A stretch of 64,000 nt of DNA from Ricinus communis (GCF_019578655.1 NC_063259.1:27267277-27331276); one strand, 5' to 3'. Positions 23,255-36,602 are shown, counted from the stretch's first letter. Notes: a model not told the origin generated them from the letters alone. Numbers and translations are program-made.

Positions 23255-25791
23255 ATGTTAGACATCATTCAATTCATAAACCAGCAAATAAGCTTTTTAA
23301 ATCCTCTCTATCTTACGATTGCAGTCCTCTCCTTCCTTTTCTTCGCTTATTTCCTCATCAAATGGCTCACTTCTTCCCCTCACAGAAACCCACCGCCTTC
23401 CCCACCAAAACTCCCAATCCTTGGAAACCTCCATCAACTTGGGAAAAACATTCACCGCTCTCTTTCATCACTCGCCCAGCGTTATGGCCCTGATCTCATG
23501 CTGCTTCATTTTGGCAGCAAGCCAGTCGTTGTTGTCTCATCATCAGATGCTGCACGAGAGATCGTGAAGACGCACGATATTGCTTTCTCAAGCAGACCCA
23601 CCACCGCTGTATACCGGAGACTTCTCTACAATAACAAGGATGTCGCGGGTGCACCGTATGGCGAGTATTGGAGACAGATGAGAAGTATTTGCGTGCTCCA
23701 CCTCCTTAGTAATAGAAGAGTTCAATCTTACAGAAGCGTAAGAGAAGAAGAAGTAGGAGTGTTGATAGAGAAGATCAAACAATTCTCATCAAAATCTTTG
23801 CCGGTAAATTTGAGCCAAATGTTATCTTGTCTTACAAATGACGTGATAAGCAGGATAGCATTCGGGAGGAAGTACAGCGGAGACGACGGTGAAGATGGGA
23901 TAAAGTTTCAGAGACTGTTAGGAGATTTCATGAGATTATTGGGCAGTTTTAGTGTGGGAGAGTATATTCCTTTTCTTGGATGGATTAATTGGATAAATGG
24001 ATTGAATAAGAGTGTTGATAGAACTGCTAAAGAGTTAGATGAATTTATTGATGCAATAGTGGAAGAGCATATGGATGGATTCAGTAGCGAAGGAAGTGAA
24101 GAAGATGTTAAGGATTTTGTGCATGTGCTGCTTGAGCTGCAAAAGGAGTACGGCGTAGGGGGTTCTCTTGATCGAGAGAGTATAAAGGCTCTAATTCTGG
24201 TATGTACTCTGGATCCTTCTCCCTTTCTCTGCTCATGTTATGTCGGCACTTTCTTTGTGTTACCTGCTCCGAAAACCATTTAATTAAAGGGTAAGGGTAC
24301 TTCAATGTGGTCGCAGTTTCTGGATCTTCGTGCCTATTATGACTGCTGTGTACTCTTTGGTTAGCATATATATAAACTCCACTTGGAAAAAGGATCACTT
24401 ATGCATCTTCATCATATCTTTTTTCCTTATTTCAAGTATTCTTTTCTCCTAAGGAAATCTTCAGGATGAGATGATATAATGTTATATCATCCGCTTAAAG
24501 ATTAAACAAGGAAGGATATTTGAAAACAAAAATACGTCTCAATTTGGTATGCCTTAAGATCAAAACATTTCTCAATCTTGCTTTTTTTTAAATATTAATA
24601 AGATTAAACGTCTTCCCGCTTGTTTTATACTATTCTTAATTCTTTTTTAATAATATATTTTTAATTAATAAAATTTAAATTATTTTTTATTTTAAAATAT
24701 AATATATTTCACTCATACTAAATTGAACACATGCAATAACAGTTCAATAAAAATATAATTAATAATAGTCTTATAAAATGAGAAAACTTTGTTATTTATT
24801 AATTAGTATATTAATTAACTTTATGTAAGTTAATATTGACGATATAATTATATACTAATTTTTTAAAAATTAGGAATCATTTATTCAATTAAAATAGTAA
24901 TGTAATAGAAAATATATTATAGTATTATAATTATTATTTAATTAATAGAATAATATATTAGTCAATATATTGATAGTATCATAGTGTTATTAAAATAATA
25001 ATTCAAATAAATATCACACTTTTGTGTTATGTGTTAAGAATAAGTATATATAGATATAAATATGTAATGATTTACAAAGCAAAATCCTCGCACCATATAT
25101 TTAGATTTCTAACATCACGTTTTTTTTTTTTTTTTTTTTTAATTTCTTTATTTTACTTGTTTTTCTAAAGGATGTTTTTGCTGGCGGAACTGACACCTCT
25201 TCCACAGTCTTGGAATGGATAATGACAGAGCTCATCCGGCACCCTAGAGTCATGAAAGAATTACAAAATGAAGTGAAGAGAGTTGCACGAGAAAAAGCAA
25301 GCACAAGTCACATAACGGAAGCTGATTTAGACAAAATGCATTACACGAAATTAGTGATCAAGGAGGCACTTCGCTTGTACAGTCCTTTACCACTACTAGG
25401 ACCAAGGGAAACAATCCAAGATGTCAAAGTAATGGGCTATCACATTGCTGCAGGAACTATGGTTTTAACCAATGGTTGGGCCATTTCAAGAGACCCCAAG
25501 ACATGGACCAAACCTGAAGAGTTTTGGCCTGAAAGATTTTTGAACAATTCCATAGATTTCAGAGGTCATGACTTTGAATTCATTCCTTTTGGTACTGGCA
25601 GGAGGGGCTGTCCAGGAGTTTCATTTGCCCTGCCCGTTGTTGAGCTTGTGTTGGCAAATCTTGTGAAGAATTTTGAGTGGGCATTGCCTGATGGAGCTAA
25701 GGGAGAGGACCTGGATTTAGCTGAAACCTTTGGTGTTACTATTCATAGAAAGAATCCTCTTCTTGCTGTTGCAACGCCTACTTCTGACTAG
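23255..25791 (+). CDS. Cytochrome P450, CYP71 family-like (array gene 2)
   Basis: ER-bound mono-oxygenase of unknown substrate. Exons 23255-24199 and 25171-25791 flank a 971-base intron in phase 0, giving 521 residues. Motifs in order: membrane anchor (about residues 15-38), PPSPPKLPILGN hinge, C-helix WRQMR (the only array member that keeps Arg in WxxxR), I-helix AGGTDTS at 319-325, ExxR at Glu380-Arg383, WPERF, and FGTGRRGCPG with Cys462. It is the sister of gene 1: both share the MLDI/MSSI-type start, RYGPDLMLLHFG and the RETIQDVKxMGY block that the other three genes lack. Every motif matches the family consensus, so it is likely functional. The intron is AT-rich and has a T run just before the acceptor. 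Confidence 0.93.
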
Positions 25792-27762
25792 CATTAACGC
25801 TGTAGGCTTTCTACTTCATTAAGGTAATAATGTCATCAGAAATAAATATATAAATACTTATGCATTTAGCTCTTTAAAAATATAATATTACTCGCATTTG
25901 AAATCTAGCACCAGTGGTAAGAGTAGAAAAAAGTCATATTTATACCGAATATAATCAAATGGATACTTTTTATTATATAACAATATCGTCTATTAAGACT
26001 CTCATGAATAAAAAGAAATAATATTAGAAAAAGAGAATGGAACAAACAAACTAGTACTGTTCTGCTTTTTTTTCATTTCTTATAAAAGATAGTTCATATT
26101 GTCAAATTCATATGCTGGCCGTCCATGGACTCTTTGATGGTGGATTAATTCAACTTTCAGGGTTTGAGTAATAGTTTTATATTTCTAATATTGTTTATAT
26201 GCCAATAATTATTAAACTATAAGTATAGACTCCACTTTATCTTATACTAAAAAATATTTAAATAATAAAACAATAATTTTATATTTCTGTACCTTCTGGT
26301 ATTCATCTATGGTTAGTGCTGTGTGAGTGAGGATTTACCTGCGTGCATCCAAAACACATAAAATTAAAGTGCTTATGGTTTTTAAATCTTTCAAAAGATT
26401 TTAATAGTGAATATGACTCGTCATCCTGGAAAAAGAAACCGAGCGTTCCGTGGAAAAAGAGATGTCATTTGTCGACGCCACTAATAAGCTGAGCTTATCC
26501 GTATCTTCTTGAATAATTTATATTTAAGAACATTGACTAATTCATTGCCATATCATTACTTTTGCACACCAAATACAAAAATGTCTTCATCTTGGACCAT
26601 TTTATTAAGAACAGCAACCACTTTAATGTCACACTTTTACTTTTATAGAACAAAACAAAGATGTAACCATCACATTGACACAGTCAAAATCCATTTTAGC
26701 TATTTTATTTTTAATTATTGGCAAACAATTCCTGTAATCCAATAATAGTACCAAAAGAAGATTCATGCCACTTAAGAGTGAATTAAGATTTTCTTGTTGG
26801 CATCCCATTAATTAGAATATCAGTATATATAATATTAACAGACAAAATCCGGTGATCAGGATTGGTTAGTTAATTAACTAAGAAAATTCCAAAGATTCTT
26901 ATTTTAGTGGAGTAATATTGAGTAGGTGTCCGTATTTTATAATTTAAAAATTTTGTATTTAACATATAACATGATGACCACTCACATGCATAAGCAAATT
27001 GTCCTCCAAGAAATTTAGTACCACTACAAAGGGGAAAGTACAAATTCTTTGTCCTCATCTTAGGCCAAAAGGAAAAGAAAGTTGTTTTTATTTTCTATTT
27101 TATTTTGGTTAGGTTCGATCTTACCAAAATATTAGTTTGGAATTGGCAACCCTAGTCAACAAGCAACAGAATACACAATTATAAAAATAAAATTCACCTA
27201 AAAAAATGAGGAAACAATTGGAATTTAAGATTTCTCATATTTGCTGAGTCTAATTTAGCACCACATATTGGGATTGGGGATATATAGGAAAGAGCAGAAG
27301 GACAGATTCATTGGCCAATGGTCATATACATGCTCTAAGTTTCAATATTCACCACAACATAAGATAGATATCTTGTGATTCTAGTTCAAGAGTTGCATTT
27401 GCTGCTTTCACTTTTATCATCCCCGGTAGCTAATTGGAGAAGGTTCAGCCTGAACCACCACTCTCCTTAATGAAACTAAAGCTTCCAATAGCGTCCTTAA
27501 TTATGAGAAAATCCTTAGCTTCCAATTTCTATAATTCATTTTGGTCAAGAATTTTATTTACTCTATATTTATATTCATTCTGCAGCCTGAAGCCCCAATC
27601 TTTTTTAGGCCTAATTTATTTACTCTTTATCTAAAATCCTACTCTCTTATTATATATGATTTATGACAATCTCATCCTTCTCACTACTTTGAAGGGAATA
27701 TAGGAAAGCCGAGAAAGGGAACCAAAAAACATTAAAAGAATATCTTAAAATATCACGCGTAA

Positions 27763-27802
<40 letters not shown>

Positions 27803-28059
27803 TTTACAATTGCAATTTATTATATATATTTTAATTCTTCTGACACTATGTATGGCCATTCTACATTGCTTTTCGCCACTTGAAGTTCAAAATTGTGAAA
27901 TTATTTAATGGGCGAGTAAGAAAATAGCGTAAATAAGTTAACAATTTAAAGTAATTAAAGTCTAATTATTAAAATGATTAAAATTGACCTCCTATTAATG
28001 TGTGATAACCACATAATCCAACACATGTAGACAAGGGAACTCCATTCTTAACCTCATCA
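25792..28059. other. Spacer between P450 genes 2 and 3
   Basis: No gene recognised. Mostly AT-rich; a TA microsatellite occupies about 27769-27801. Short open frames at 26509-26745 and 27434-27634 have no family features and were not called. Confidence 0.55.
27769..27801. repeat. TA microsatellite
   Basis: A perfect TA run of about sixteen units in the spacer upstream of array gene 3. Confidence 0.88.
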
Positions 28060-28164
28060 CACGTGGCAAACTGGCAAATTTCATCCATTTTTATCCTTCT
28101 TTTGAAAAAATGAAATAAAAACAAAACTATGTCGTGTTCATGTCAGCTTTACCCACGTCACGTG
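28060..28164 (+). promoter_or_regulatory. Two G-box cores upstream of P450 gene 3
   Basis: CACGTGGC-type elements occur at 28060-28067 and 28159-28166, the second inside CCCACGTCACGTGGC. They lie 190 and 90 bases upstream of the start codon. The CACGTGGC form is the classic ABRE/G-box; a stress or hormone response is inference. Confidence 0.5.
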
Positions 28165-28251
28165 GCGGTAGATAAGCAGATAGAACTGACGCCTTGCTTG
28201 GCAATTCATTAAATATGCATACCGAGAAGTAGAGATGCACAGAGAAGAAAA

Positions 28252-30696
28252 ATGTCGAGCTACCATGGAACTTTCTCCTTGTTGCTACCCTTATTCTTAA
28301 CCATATCAGCCCTGTCCTTCATAATCATTCTGTTGAAGAAACTGTCTCAATTGAACAAATCATTATCAGTGCCACCTTCTCCACCTAAGTTTCCAATCGT
28401 AGGAAACCTTCACCAAATCGGCTTGCACCCTCATCGCTCTCTTCGATCCTTGGCTCAAACTCATGGCCCTATCATGTTGCTTCACTTAGGGAGCGTTCCA
28501 GTCCTTGTTATCTCATCCGCTAACATGGCTCGTGAGATCATGAAAACCCATGACCTTGTCTTTGCGGACAGGCCTAGTACTAGAATTAGTAGGATGCTTC
28601 TCTATGACAACAAAGATGTGGCCGCAGCTCCTTATGGTGAATACTGGAGGCAAACGAAAAGCGTCTGCGTTCTGCATCTACTAAGTAACAGAAGGGTACA
28701 ATCTTACACGAAAATCAGGGAAGAAGAGACGGCTCTAATGATTGAGACCGTCAAAAGTTACTGCTCTTCTTCTACACCATTGAATATAAGTGATTTGATT
28801 ATAAGGGTTACCAATCATGTAGTGAGTAGAATAGCTCTAGGCAGGAAGTATAGCCCAATAGAAGGAGGTAGAACGTTTAAGGAGCTGTTAGGGGAATTTC
28901 TAAGTCTTTTGGGAGGTTTTGATGTTGGGGACTATATTCCATGGCTTGAATGGGTGAACCGTGTTAACGGGTTGTATGGTAAAGTGGAGAAAGTGGCTAA
29001 AGAACTTGATAATTTCTTAGAAAAAGTAGTTGAAGAACATATTGCTAGCGGCAGCCTCGATAAAGACAACAACAGTAGGGATTTTGTGGACGTTTTGCTT
29101 TGGATTCAGAAAGAGAATTTGGCTGGTTTTCCCATTGACAGAACTTGCATCAAGGCTATCATCCTGGTAACTAATCCTCTCCCTCACTCAAACATTCTGT
29201 TTAACTTCTTCATTTAGCATACAACTAACTTCTGTAAAAAGACCTCGCCTGCATTTATATATGTCATGCATCCGCCCCATAAATGCACAGCCTCGAACAT
29301 GCATGCGGATGGATCTCCAATTTGATTCTGAAATTTTTTATGAAAATTACAATTTTACTGTAACGAAATTAATAATAAGAATAATATCTATTTTATTTTA
29401 ATAATTTAAAATTAAATTATATATATATATTTTAATATTTTTTATTATTATAAGTACTTTTAAAATATTTAAATTTTATTAAAATTTAATTATTGTTAAA
29501 ATTAAAAATAATTAAATAATACTAGTTAATTATATTTTTACAAATATTAAAATTAATTTTTGCATAAATATTAGACTATAGGATTTTAATAAAATAAATA
29601 AATTATAAGGGAGAAATAGTATAAAATCAAACATAATTAATAGTTGTTTAATAAAAATTCTAACTGATTGGATTTTTAGTATAAAAATACTAAATAAAAA
29701 TGTAAAAAAAATATATCTTTTGAGTGTAATGAAATAATAAGTATAATATAGAAAAACACGTGGGACAAATAGTAATTACCAGGTTCTCTAGATTAGAATA
29801 TGTTTGAGAAAATATAAAATTGAAAAATCCAGAGGGATAATTGCAACATGAAGTACATGACTTTTGGTCTCGAATGTAAACAAGATTATTTATTTTTAAA
29901 AATCTACATTTGAATTGCTTGCGCAAATTCGATGTTGACCGCAAGATGTGCAAACGTGGTGGTATCAAGATTTTAGCACCAAATGTATATTTGGGTAACG
30001 ACATAAAGATTTTCTTTTTGTATATATTATGAACGGTTTATTTCAAGAATTATAAATATATGTATGTGTTTGTGGTTTTGGTAGGATGTGTTTGCAGCAG
30101 GTACAGATACTACATACACAGTGGTGGAATGGGCACTGACAGAACTCCTGAGGCATCCTGAAATCATGAAAAGGGTCCAAAATGAATTGAGAGAAATCGC
30201 CAGAGATAAATCATTTATAACGGAGAACGATTTGAGTAAAATGCAATACCTAAAAGCAGTGATCAAGGAGACTCTCCGCTTGCATCCTCCAATCCCATTA
30301 CTGGTTCCTCGAATATCAATGCAAGACGTTAAATTAAAAGGTTACGACATTCCAGCAAGAACCCAAGTAATTGTCAACGCTTTTGCAATAGGAAGAGACC
30401 CTGAATTATGGGAACGTGCTGAAGAGTTCTGGCCAGACAGGTTCTTGAATAGTTCCATTGATTTCAAAGGACAGGACTTCGAGTTGATACCGTTTGGATC
30501 AGGCAGGAGGATTTGTCCAGGCGTACAGTTTGCGATGAGCACAGATGAACTTGCATTAGCAAATCTTCTATACAAGTTCGATTGGGCATTGCATGGTGTA
30601 GCTAAAGGAGAGAATTTGGACACTGCTGAATGCACTGGTCTCACCATACACAGAAAATTTCCTCTTTTTGCTGTTGCAACGCCATATGATTGTTGA
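28252..30696 (+). CDS. Cytochrome P450, CYP71 family-like (array gene 3)
   Basis: ER-bound mono-oxygenase, substrate unknown. Exons 28252-29166 and 30085-30696 with a 918-base phase-0 intron give 508 residues. Features: anchor (about 9-28), hinge PPSPPKFPIVGN at 41-52, C-helix YWRQTKS, I-helix AAGTDTT at 309-315 with the usual Thr314, ExxR at Glu367-Arg370, WPDRF at 421-425, FGSGRRICPG with Cys449. With genes 4 and 5 it forms the second lineage of the array (GLHPHRSLRSLAQTHGPIMLLH, identical exon 1 length of 305 codons). It is the only one of the three to keep Thr in the I-helix position where genes 4 and 5 have Ser. The intact frame suggests a working gene. Confidence 0.92.
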
Positions 30697-31690
30697 TGGG
30701 ATCTAATTTTCTAGTCTCCGCTATTTATTTAATTGTGTTCGTCTCTTTCCTATCACAGCAAATCTTGTGTAAACCAGGAAATTTACGATAATAGCAATAT
30801 TTACAATCTAAGCAATGTGATTCGTATTTAGTCTATTGATATGCAGTGTGTTTTACTCAAAAGTGTAATACATGAATAACAAATTTGATGATTAGTTTAA
30901 TTTATAGTTTAGATTTATTAAATATGTTTAGGCTCCATTAAGTTCACTTAGACTTAATTAAACCGAGAAAGGTTTGGTAAATCTAACTTAGGCTTGATGC
31001 CATAATAAACCACTTAAACTTAAACTAATTATGCTTAATAAAATTAACATTGTTTCCTACTCAAATTCTTACTCCAGAGTCAGTCTATTGCATGTGAATG
31101 ATATATTTATTTATTTATTTTGTAAATCTGGAATATAAGATTACCATACATGTGTACTCATTTTCTGGGCACATGAATTTCTGTGGATGGAGAATAATTG
31201 ACAAAACTACAAGGCTAGAAGAGGGTTTGTCATCAAGTTTTGCCAAGTAGGAGGATTTTAATAGAGAAGACAAAATCATGACATGATACAGAGCAACAAG
31301 TCAATGACACATAATAGAGGTTACTTAGATAAGATATCTCCGAGAAATTTTACTATGATAAGAAAGTAATTCAATATGATACAAAAACAACTAAATAATG
31401 TATCCAAAGAAAACAATTATATAAATAAAATCTAAACACTTTTTATTTTAGTTTATTTCATTTTTCTTTTTAATATCATTAGCCCTTCTGGGAAGGACTG
31501 GAATATGGTAGACGGAGAGTGGAGTCAAGAAACAAACAAAAGCAAAGAAAAAAATAAAAGAGAAAAAGAAATGGATAAGTTACAGTCGGAAAGAATCAGT
31601 TAATGAAAGCCGTTAAAACACTCGAGCATGATTAATTTAGTATGAAATCCTAGTACTCTTAAAAGTAATATGAATCCGCTCACCTTGAAA
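30697..31690. other. Spacer downstream of P450 gene 3
   Basis: Nothing recognised apart from the presumed 3' UTR of gene 3. A purine-rich stretch lies near 31540-31575. Confidence 0.5.
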
Positions 31691-31699
31691 CCACCAAAA

Positions 31700-32446
31700 T
31701 TTGTTGAAGGGAACTCCAACGACTCTCCTCTTTCAATGGCTGAAAGAAACCCTACTAATTTTTGCATCCATTTTTATAGCAACGGTCCTTATGAAGTTTG
31801 TAATGAATGATCTGTCTGAATTGGATCTAAAGGCACTAGAGAAGAAAGAGAGGGAGAAAGAGGAATTTCAGAGAAGGAGGTGAGAGAAAATTGAATAGAT
31901 TCTTGTTAATCATCAGCTGTCTTACAAAATGCGTGAGCTTCTCTATATAACGGTCTACTATGAATTCTATCACAATCCTCTCACTTACAGGTGTCAACAT
32001 AAAATAAAAGACAATTAACTAATAAACGACTTATAGTATCGGTAATATGGCTGGTGTTCTTCATACGACATTCTTCTTATTTTGACAAGTAGCAATCCAT
32101 CCTCCTTTAAAAGACCTTGTCCACAAGGTTAACCTGGGGAATTCTCTTCTCAATGTCAAACAAATACTCCCAGGTGGCATCTTCTGGAAGCATTCCAGAC
32201 CATTGCACCAACACTTTAGAGCAGCTTGGTTGCCCCTTTTTGCCAATTTCCTGTCTAAAATAGCAATTCGGACTGGAGGAGAGAAAAGTGCAGCAGGTAA
32301 TCTGTTGATGTTAGTTGCAGGTGGTAGTGTCTTCCGAAGCTGCGAAACATGGAATACAGGGCGTACAGCAGCATCATCTGGCAACTTGAGCTTATAGCTA
32401 CCCTCCCTATTTTGTCAATTATGCAGTAAGGGCCATATTTGGGGGT
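31700..32446 (-). mobile_element. Ty3/gypsy 3'-end fragment: integrase tail, polypurine tract, LTR
   Basis: On the minus strand from 32446 the sequence reads PKYGPYCIIDKIGRVA, the GPY module of a plant gypsy integrase. After a one-base shift it continues with KLPDDAAVRPVFHVSQLRK. A second shift leads into a chromodomain-like WSGM..EATWE-type stretch. A purine-rich tract (AAGAAGAA on the minus strand) at about 32071-32080 precedes a TG, the expected start of a 3' LTR ending on the plus strand at 32070. The LTR has a TTATATAG box near 31943-31950 and probably ends near 31.70 kb. All of gag, protease, RT and most of the integrase are absent. The LTR's left edge is estimated only. Confidence 0.75.
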
Positions 32447-32962
32447 GTTAAAATGTGTGGGTGGGTCGTGTTTGTGTCTGAGGTGACACGATTACGGACT
32501 AACATGAAAATGACCCTTCTATTATTCGTATTATTTTATTTTAATTTTAACGCGATACGAATTTTTAATAGAATAACACGAACATGATATATATAACATA
32601 TTTAGTTAAGTAGGTCGTATGTGGATCATAAAATTCGACATGACCCACTTAACCTGTTAAATAAATAATACAACAATTTAATATTATTTACATATAAATT
32701 AATATGTTTTTCAAATTAATAGAAACAATATAAAAAATACTAATTATAAATAAAAATTTCATCTCATATAAGGAGTATCCTTAAAGTTTATTACATATAG
32801 TACCAAATCATAATGCAAAACTTATTTAAAGTTCACATAAAATTCTAAATTCTAGAATTAGATGAAGCAGTAACATTTTTTTCTAAATCTAATGACTCTA
32901 TGCTAAGTTCCATAATTTCTTTTAAAAGTTCTTCCAACTCCAATTTTGCACAGATATTGCCT
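32447..32962 (-). mobile_element. Possible hAT-type DNA transposon remnant
   Basis: From GGGGGTGTTAAAATGTG at about 32440 the sequence holds many copies of GTCGTGTT/ACACGA-like words, typical of hAT subterminal regions in dicots. Further right, the minus strand at about 32960-32865 reads LEELLKEIMELSIESLDLEK followed by a few residues and a stop. This resembles the acidic C-terminus of hAT transposases. No catalytic part and no second terminus are present. The assignment rests on style, not on an alignment; it could be another repeat class. Confidence 0.35.
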
Positions 32963-32974
32963 CTGCTCTAGTGC

Positions 32975-34208
32975 TTAATGGAGGACTATAAGAAAAATTT
33001 GCGTTCAATCTTTCAGCTATGTTAGAGAAGAAGAAGTTGCTCGTTTGGTTAGTCGGATTACAGAGTCTTCTCCTGGCACCGTCAATTTCAGCAAGATGGT
33101 TGGGCTGTATGCAAACGATGTCCTTTGCCGGGTTGCACTTGGAAGAGACTTCTCACAAGGAGGGGAGTACGATCAGCATGGATTCCACAAAATGCTTGAG
33201 GATTACCAGGAACTGCTTGGAGGATTCAGTCTTGGAGACTATTTCCCTTCTATGGAGTTTGTACATAGCTTAACAGGCATGAAGTCAAAACTCGTTAATA
33301 CCTTCAGACGCTTTGATCAGTTCTTTGATGAAGTTATTAGTGAACATCTAAATTCTGAGGAAAAACAAGAGGAGCAGAAGGACCTTGTAGATGTCTTGCT
33401 TGATTTACAGAAGAATGGTTCTGCTGACATGCCTCTTACCATGGATAACATTAAAGCGGCAATCTTGGTCAGTAACGACTTGATGCTTTGATTCACTTGC
33501 AAATTACTGATAAATGACTCAATCCAATCAAATTAAAACTGATTTTGATACATTGTTGCAGGAACCGGTACAACTTTCACAACCCTTGATTGGGCAATGA
33601 CAGAGCTGATCATGAGTCCTAGAGTCATGGAGAAAGCACAAGCAGAAATTCGAAGAATTGTTGGAGAGAGAAGAGTCGTGCAAGAGGGTGATCTGCCTCG
33701 GCTGCACTATATGAAAGCTGTAATCAAAGAGATATTCCGATTAGATCCTGCTGTTCCAGTTCTGATCCCAAGAGAATCCATGGAAGAAGTTATCGTTGAC
33801 GGGTACAAGATTCCTACTAAATCACGCATTTATGTCAATGCCTGGGCAATGGGTAGGGATCCAGAAGTATGGGTTAATCCATAAACATTTAAACCAGAAA
33901 GATGTATGGGTAGCAGTATAGACTTTAAGGGGCAGGACTTTGAGCTAATACCTTTTGGAGCGGGTAGAAGAAGCTGCCCAGCCATCACATTTGCAACAGC
34001 AAATGTTGAGCTTGCTTTGACTCAACTTCTCCACAGCTTTGATTGGGAACTTCCTCCAGGAGTAAAAGCTCATGATATAGATAACACAGAAGCTTTTGGC
34101 ATCTCAATGCACAGGATGGTTCCTCTGCACGCCATTGCAAATCAAACATCTAGTGCCCTTCTCTGCCTCGCTTCCCAATATGCACTCTGTTATGATGGCA
34201 TTTTATAA
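32975..34208 (+). pseudogene. Cytochrome P450 pseudogene (CYP71, AP-like subtype)
   Basis: Exon 1 begins abruptly inside the C-helix (WRTIRKIC at about 32980), jumps to VQSFSYVREEEV with the intervening residues deleted, and then runs well to a donor near 33471. The anchor, hinge and first 100 or so codons are missing. Exon 2 starts near 33560 without the usual DMFA and reads AGTGTT, so the conserved acidic I-helix residue is Gly. An in-frame stop sits at 33882-33884, just before the PERF region, which is PERC. ExxR (KEIFR) and FGAGRRSCPA with the haem Cys are still readable. It belongs to a P450 lineage different from the five intact genes; the EDYQELLGGFSLGDYFPSMEF block recalls CYP71AP. 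Its missing 5' part is replaced by transposon remnants. Confidence 0.93.
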
Positions 34209-36602
34209 TTTATAACCATGCAAGGTTTACTTGTTAGAAAAAAAATAAAAATGTAGAGCAGAGTTGATCAGCATTAGTCCTGCCTGTCCGTTTGATATCA
34301 AAATAAGATGACTCATCTTATGATTCTTGCAAGAAGTAATGCTGTAGAATTCTGAGATTAGAAAGTTTCAAACTTAATATCAATTCAGTAATCCATGACT
34401 AACATCCCCAAAAAGAGCAATAAAATGCATGCCTATATACAATAAAATTGAATAGACGGATTACAGGGACTAATAACTAGTAAGCATGTAGTATATACAC
34501 TCCTCTTGCTCCAAATATTTGGATTCCTGTAAATCTGTAAACTCTGTATCGTTAACAGGGAGAATTAACTCTGGATTAAAAACTGGGCTTGGAGCAGGCC
34601 TGTAATTCTGGTAAGGGATGAATCCCACTGCAGTTCAAAATCACAGCCTTATAGTTATTGTGATAACTCTAATATCATGGAGTTATTGATAATCTATCAG
34701 TACTACTGCACTCGGAAAGAATAGAAATTTGTAAGCTGTAGAAGTAAAGTACCATGGGATATATGTTTGCAAGAGCCTCCAGCTAATCAAGATTGAGAAG
34801 ATTGACTCAGGAGTAGATTTAAGTAAAGGCTCAAACATCAGTCGTTTTTTTTTTTTTTTTCGCAAAAAGAAGGAGATTTCTTAAAATTATTCCAATTACA
34901 AGAACTGCTTTTTAGGAGCAGTGTCTCTTTGAACTAGAGTTTTATTTTCAGCCAAGTTAATATGCCAAGAAACCAGGTATATATCCCAGACTCGTCAGGT
35001 TTCCAGTTTGAATTTTCTTCTCATCACTTATAAATATTGACTCTTTCTTTTAGAAATCTTGGGAAGAAAGTTCAAAGCGAGAGGGCACTCGACTCCAAAG
35101 TAGTCAATTCAATTACATGAATAGCATATGCCCTGTTATTTTTATTACTTCGGAAATTGGAATTGAAAGCTTCAAATCCTTTTATTTCCACATCCAAGCA
35201 CACAATTTCTGTTTATAGCTAAAAAAAAATTTTTTCTTCTTTTTCCTATATCGGGGAGAAAAAGTACTTAAAAAAGAAAATAATAAATTGTACACTACAC
35301 AATAAAAAATAGTCATTTATTTACACTCACGATAAAACTAACAATTTACTTAGTCCATTTTTCACTTTTAAAATAAAATGTTATTGTCATTTTAATTAGA
35401 TAAAAAAATAAAATAGATAATTTAATTTAATGTTGTTTATTTGACGAAAAATATTTTTTTAAAAATATTTCTTTTTATTCCATTTTGAAATATTAAAAGA
35501 TTTTTAAGTTTGCATCTTTTGATATTTATTTATTAACGTTTGCAAATTTCATTAATTTTATAATAAATGATAAAAAATGGATAATTCCTACCGATCTATA
35601 ATGCATTAATGAATAAAAACAATATTTTTTACGTCCAAAAAAACGAAAACTACATTTTTCTAATCATATGTAAAGCTAAGAAAAAGTGAAGATCAATTGA
35701 CTTCTCCAATTTCCAACCATCAAGAAAATTTTTTTGAAGTTTTTATATTTAATGATATGATAGAAGATAAAATAAATTAGTATATTAATTTACTAGTAAA
35801 ATATTTTTGAAGTGAGTATTAGAATTCAAATTAATTGAATTTAAGTATTTAATCAAATACTAAAATAATTAAAAATTAATACAATTAATAGAATTGAATT
35901 TAAATTTAACTAATATTAAAATAATTAAAAATTAATCATTTAACTGATTGATTGAAATTTAATTTTTATAAAAATATTTATATTTCTTATTACCTCAATC
36001 AATCTTGGCTTTACAAATTGGGTCAAGAAAAGTCGGTGGGGTAGCGTGGACCGACCGACTCAGGCCAATCAACTCATTTATTAGGTGAAAGGTGCAATTG
36101 CAGACGAAAATCCTCACGTACCCCTACTACAACTTTTTTTTTTTTTCTTTCTTAATTTCTTGTAAGAAAAAAGGGAAAATTATGCAATTGGTACATTGAC
36201 AGGACTTAGTGATTTATAAAACACCACCAAGTTTGAATTTGTACATCCATGCTACCTTTTGTCTGCAAGCTAAGTTCATTCAAAGAATTTTAGTTATTTG
36301 TTGTCAATATTTACTTCAAACCAATAAAAATCTTGGTCCTAAAAATATCCAAAACCTTTTATATTTTAAATATTAATATATCTTAGTAAATATTTGGTTC
36401 ATTAATTTAAATTTATATACTAAATGTTCGTCTTTAAATTTGTTTTTTTATTTTTTTAAATAAATAGTTATTTTTAACTTTTAAGATTATTGGAAAGAAT
36501 TTTAATTTCTTAATAATAGATTTCATAAAATTTCTTTATTTAAAAAGAAAAACCTTAAGAGGAAAAAGGACACATACATGGACAACATCTTTTATCTCCA
36601 AG
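34209..36602. other. Spacer between the P450 pseudogene and gene 4
   Basis: No gene recognised. The first few hundred bases may be former 3' flank of the pseudogene (they share short phrases with 41480-41530). The rest is AT-rich. Confidence 0.5.

Noticed and set aside
31701..31883. 60-codon frame with a hydrophobic stretch and a Lys/Glu-rich tail
   Set aside because: It lies within the probable gypsy LTR on the other strand, and I see no family signature.
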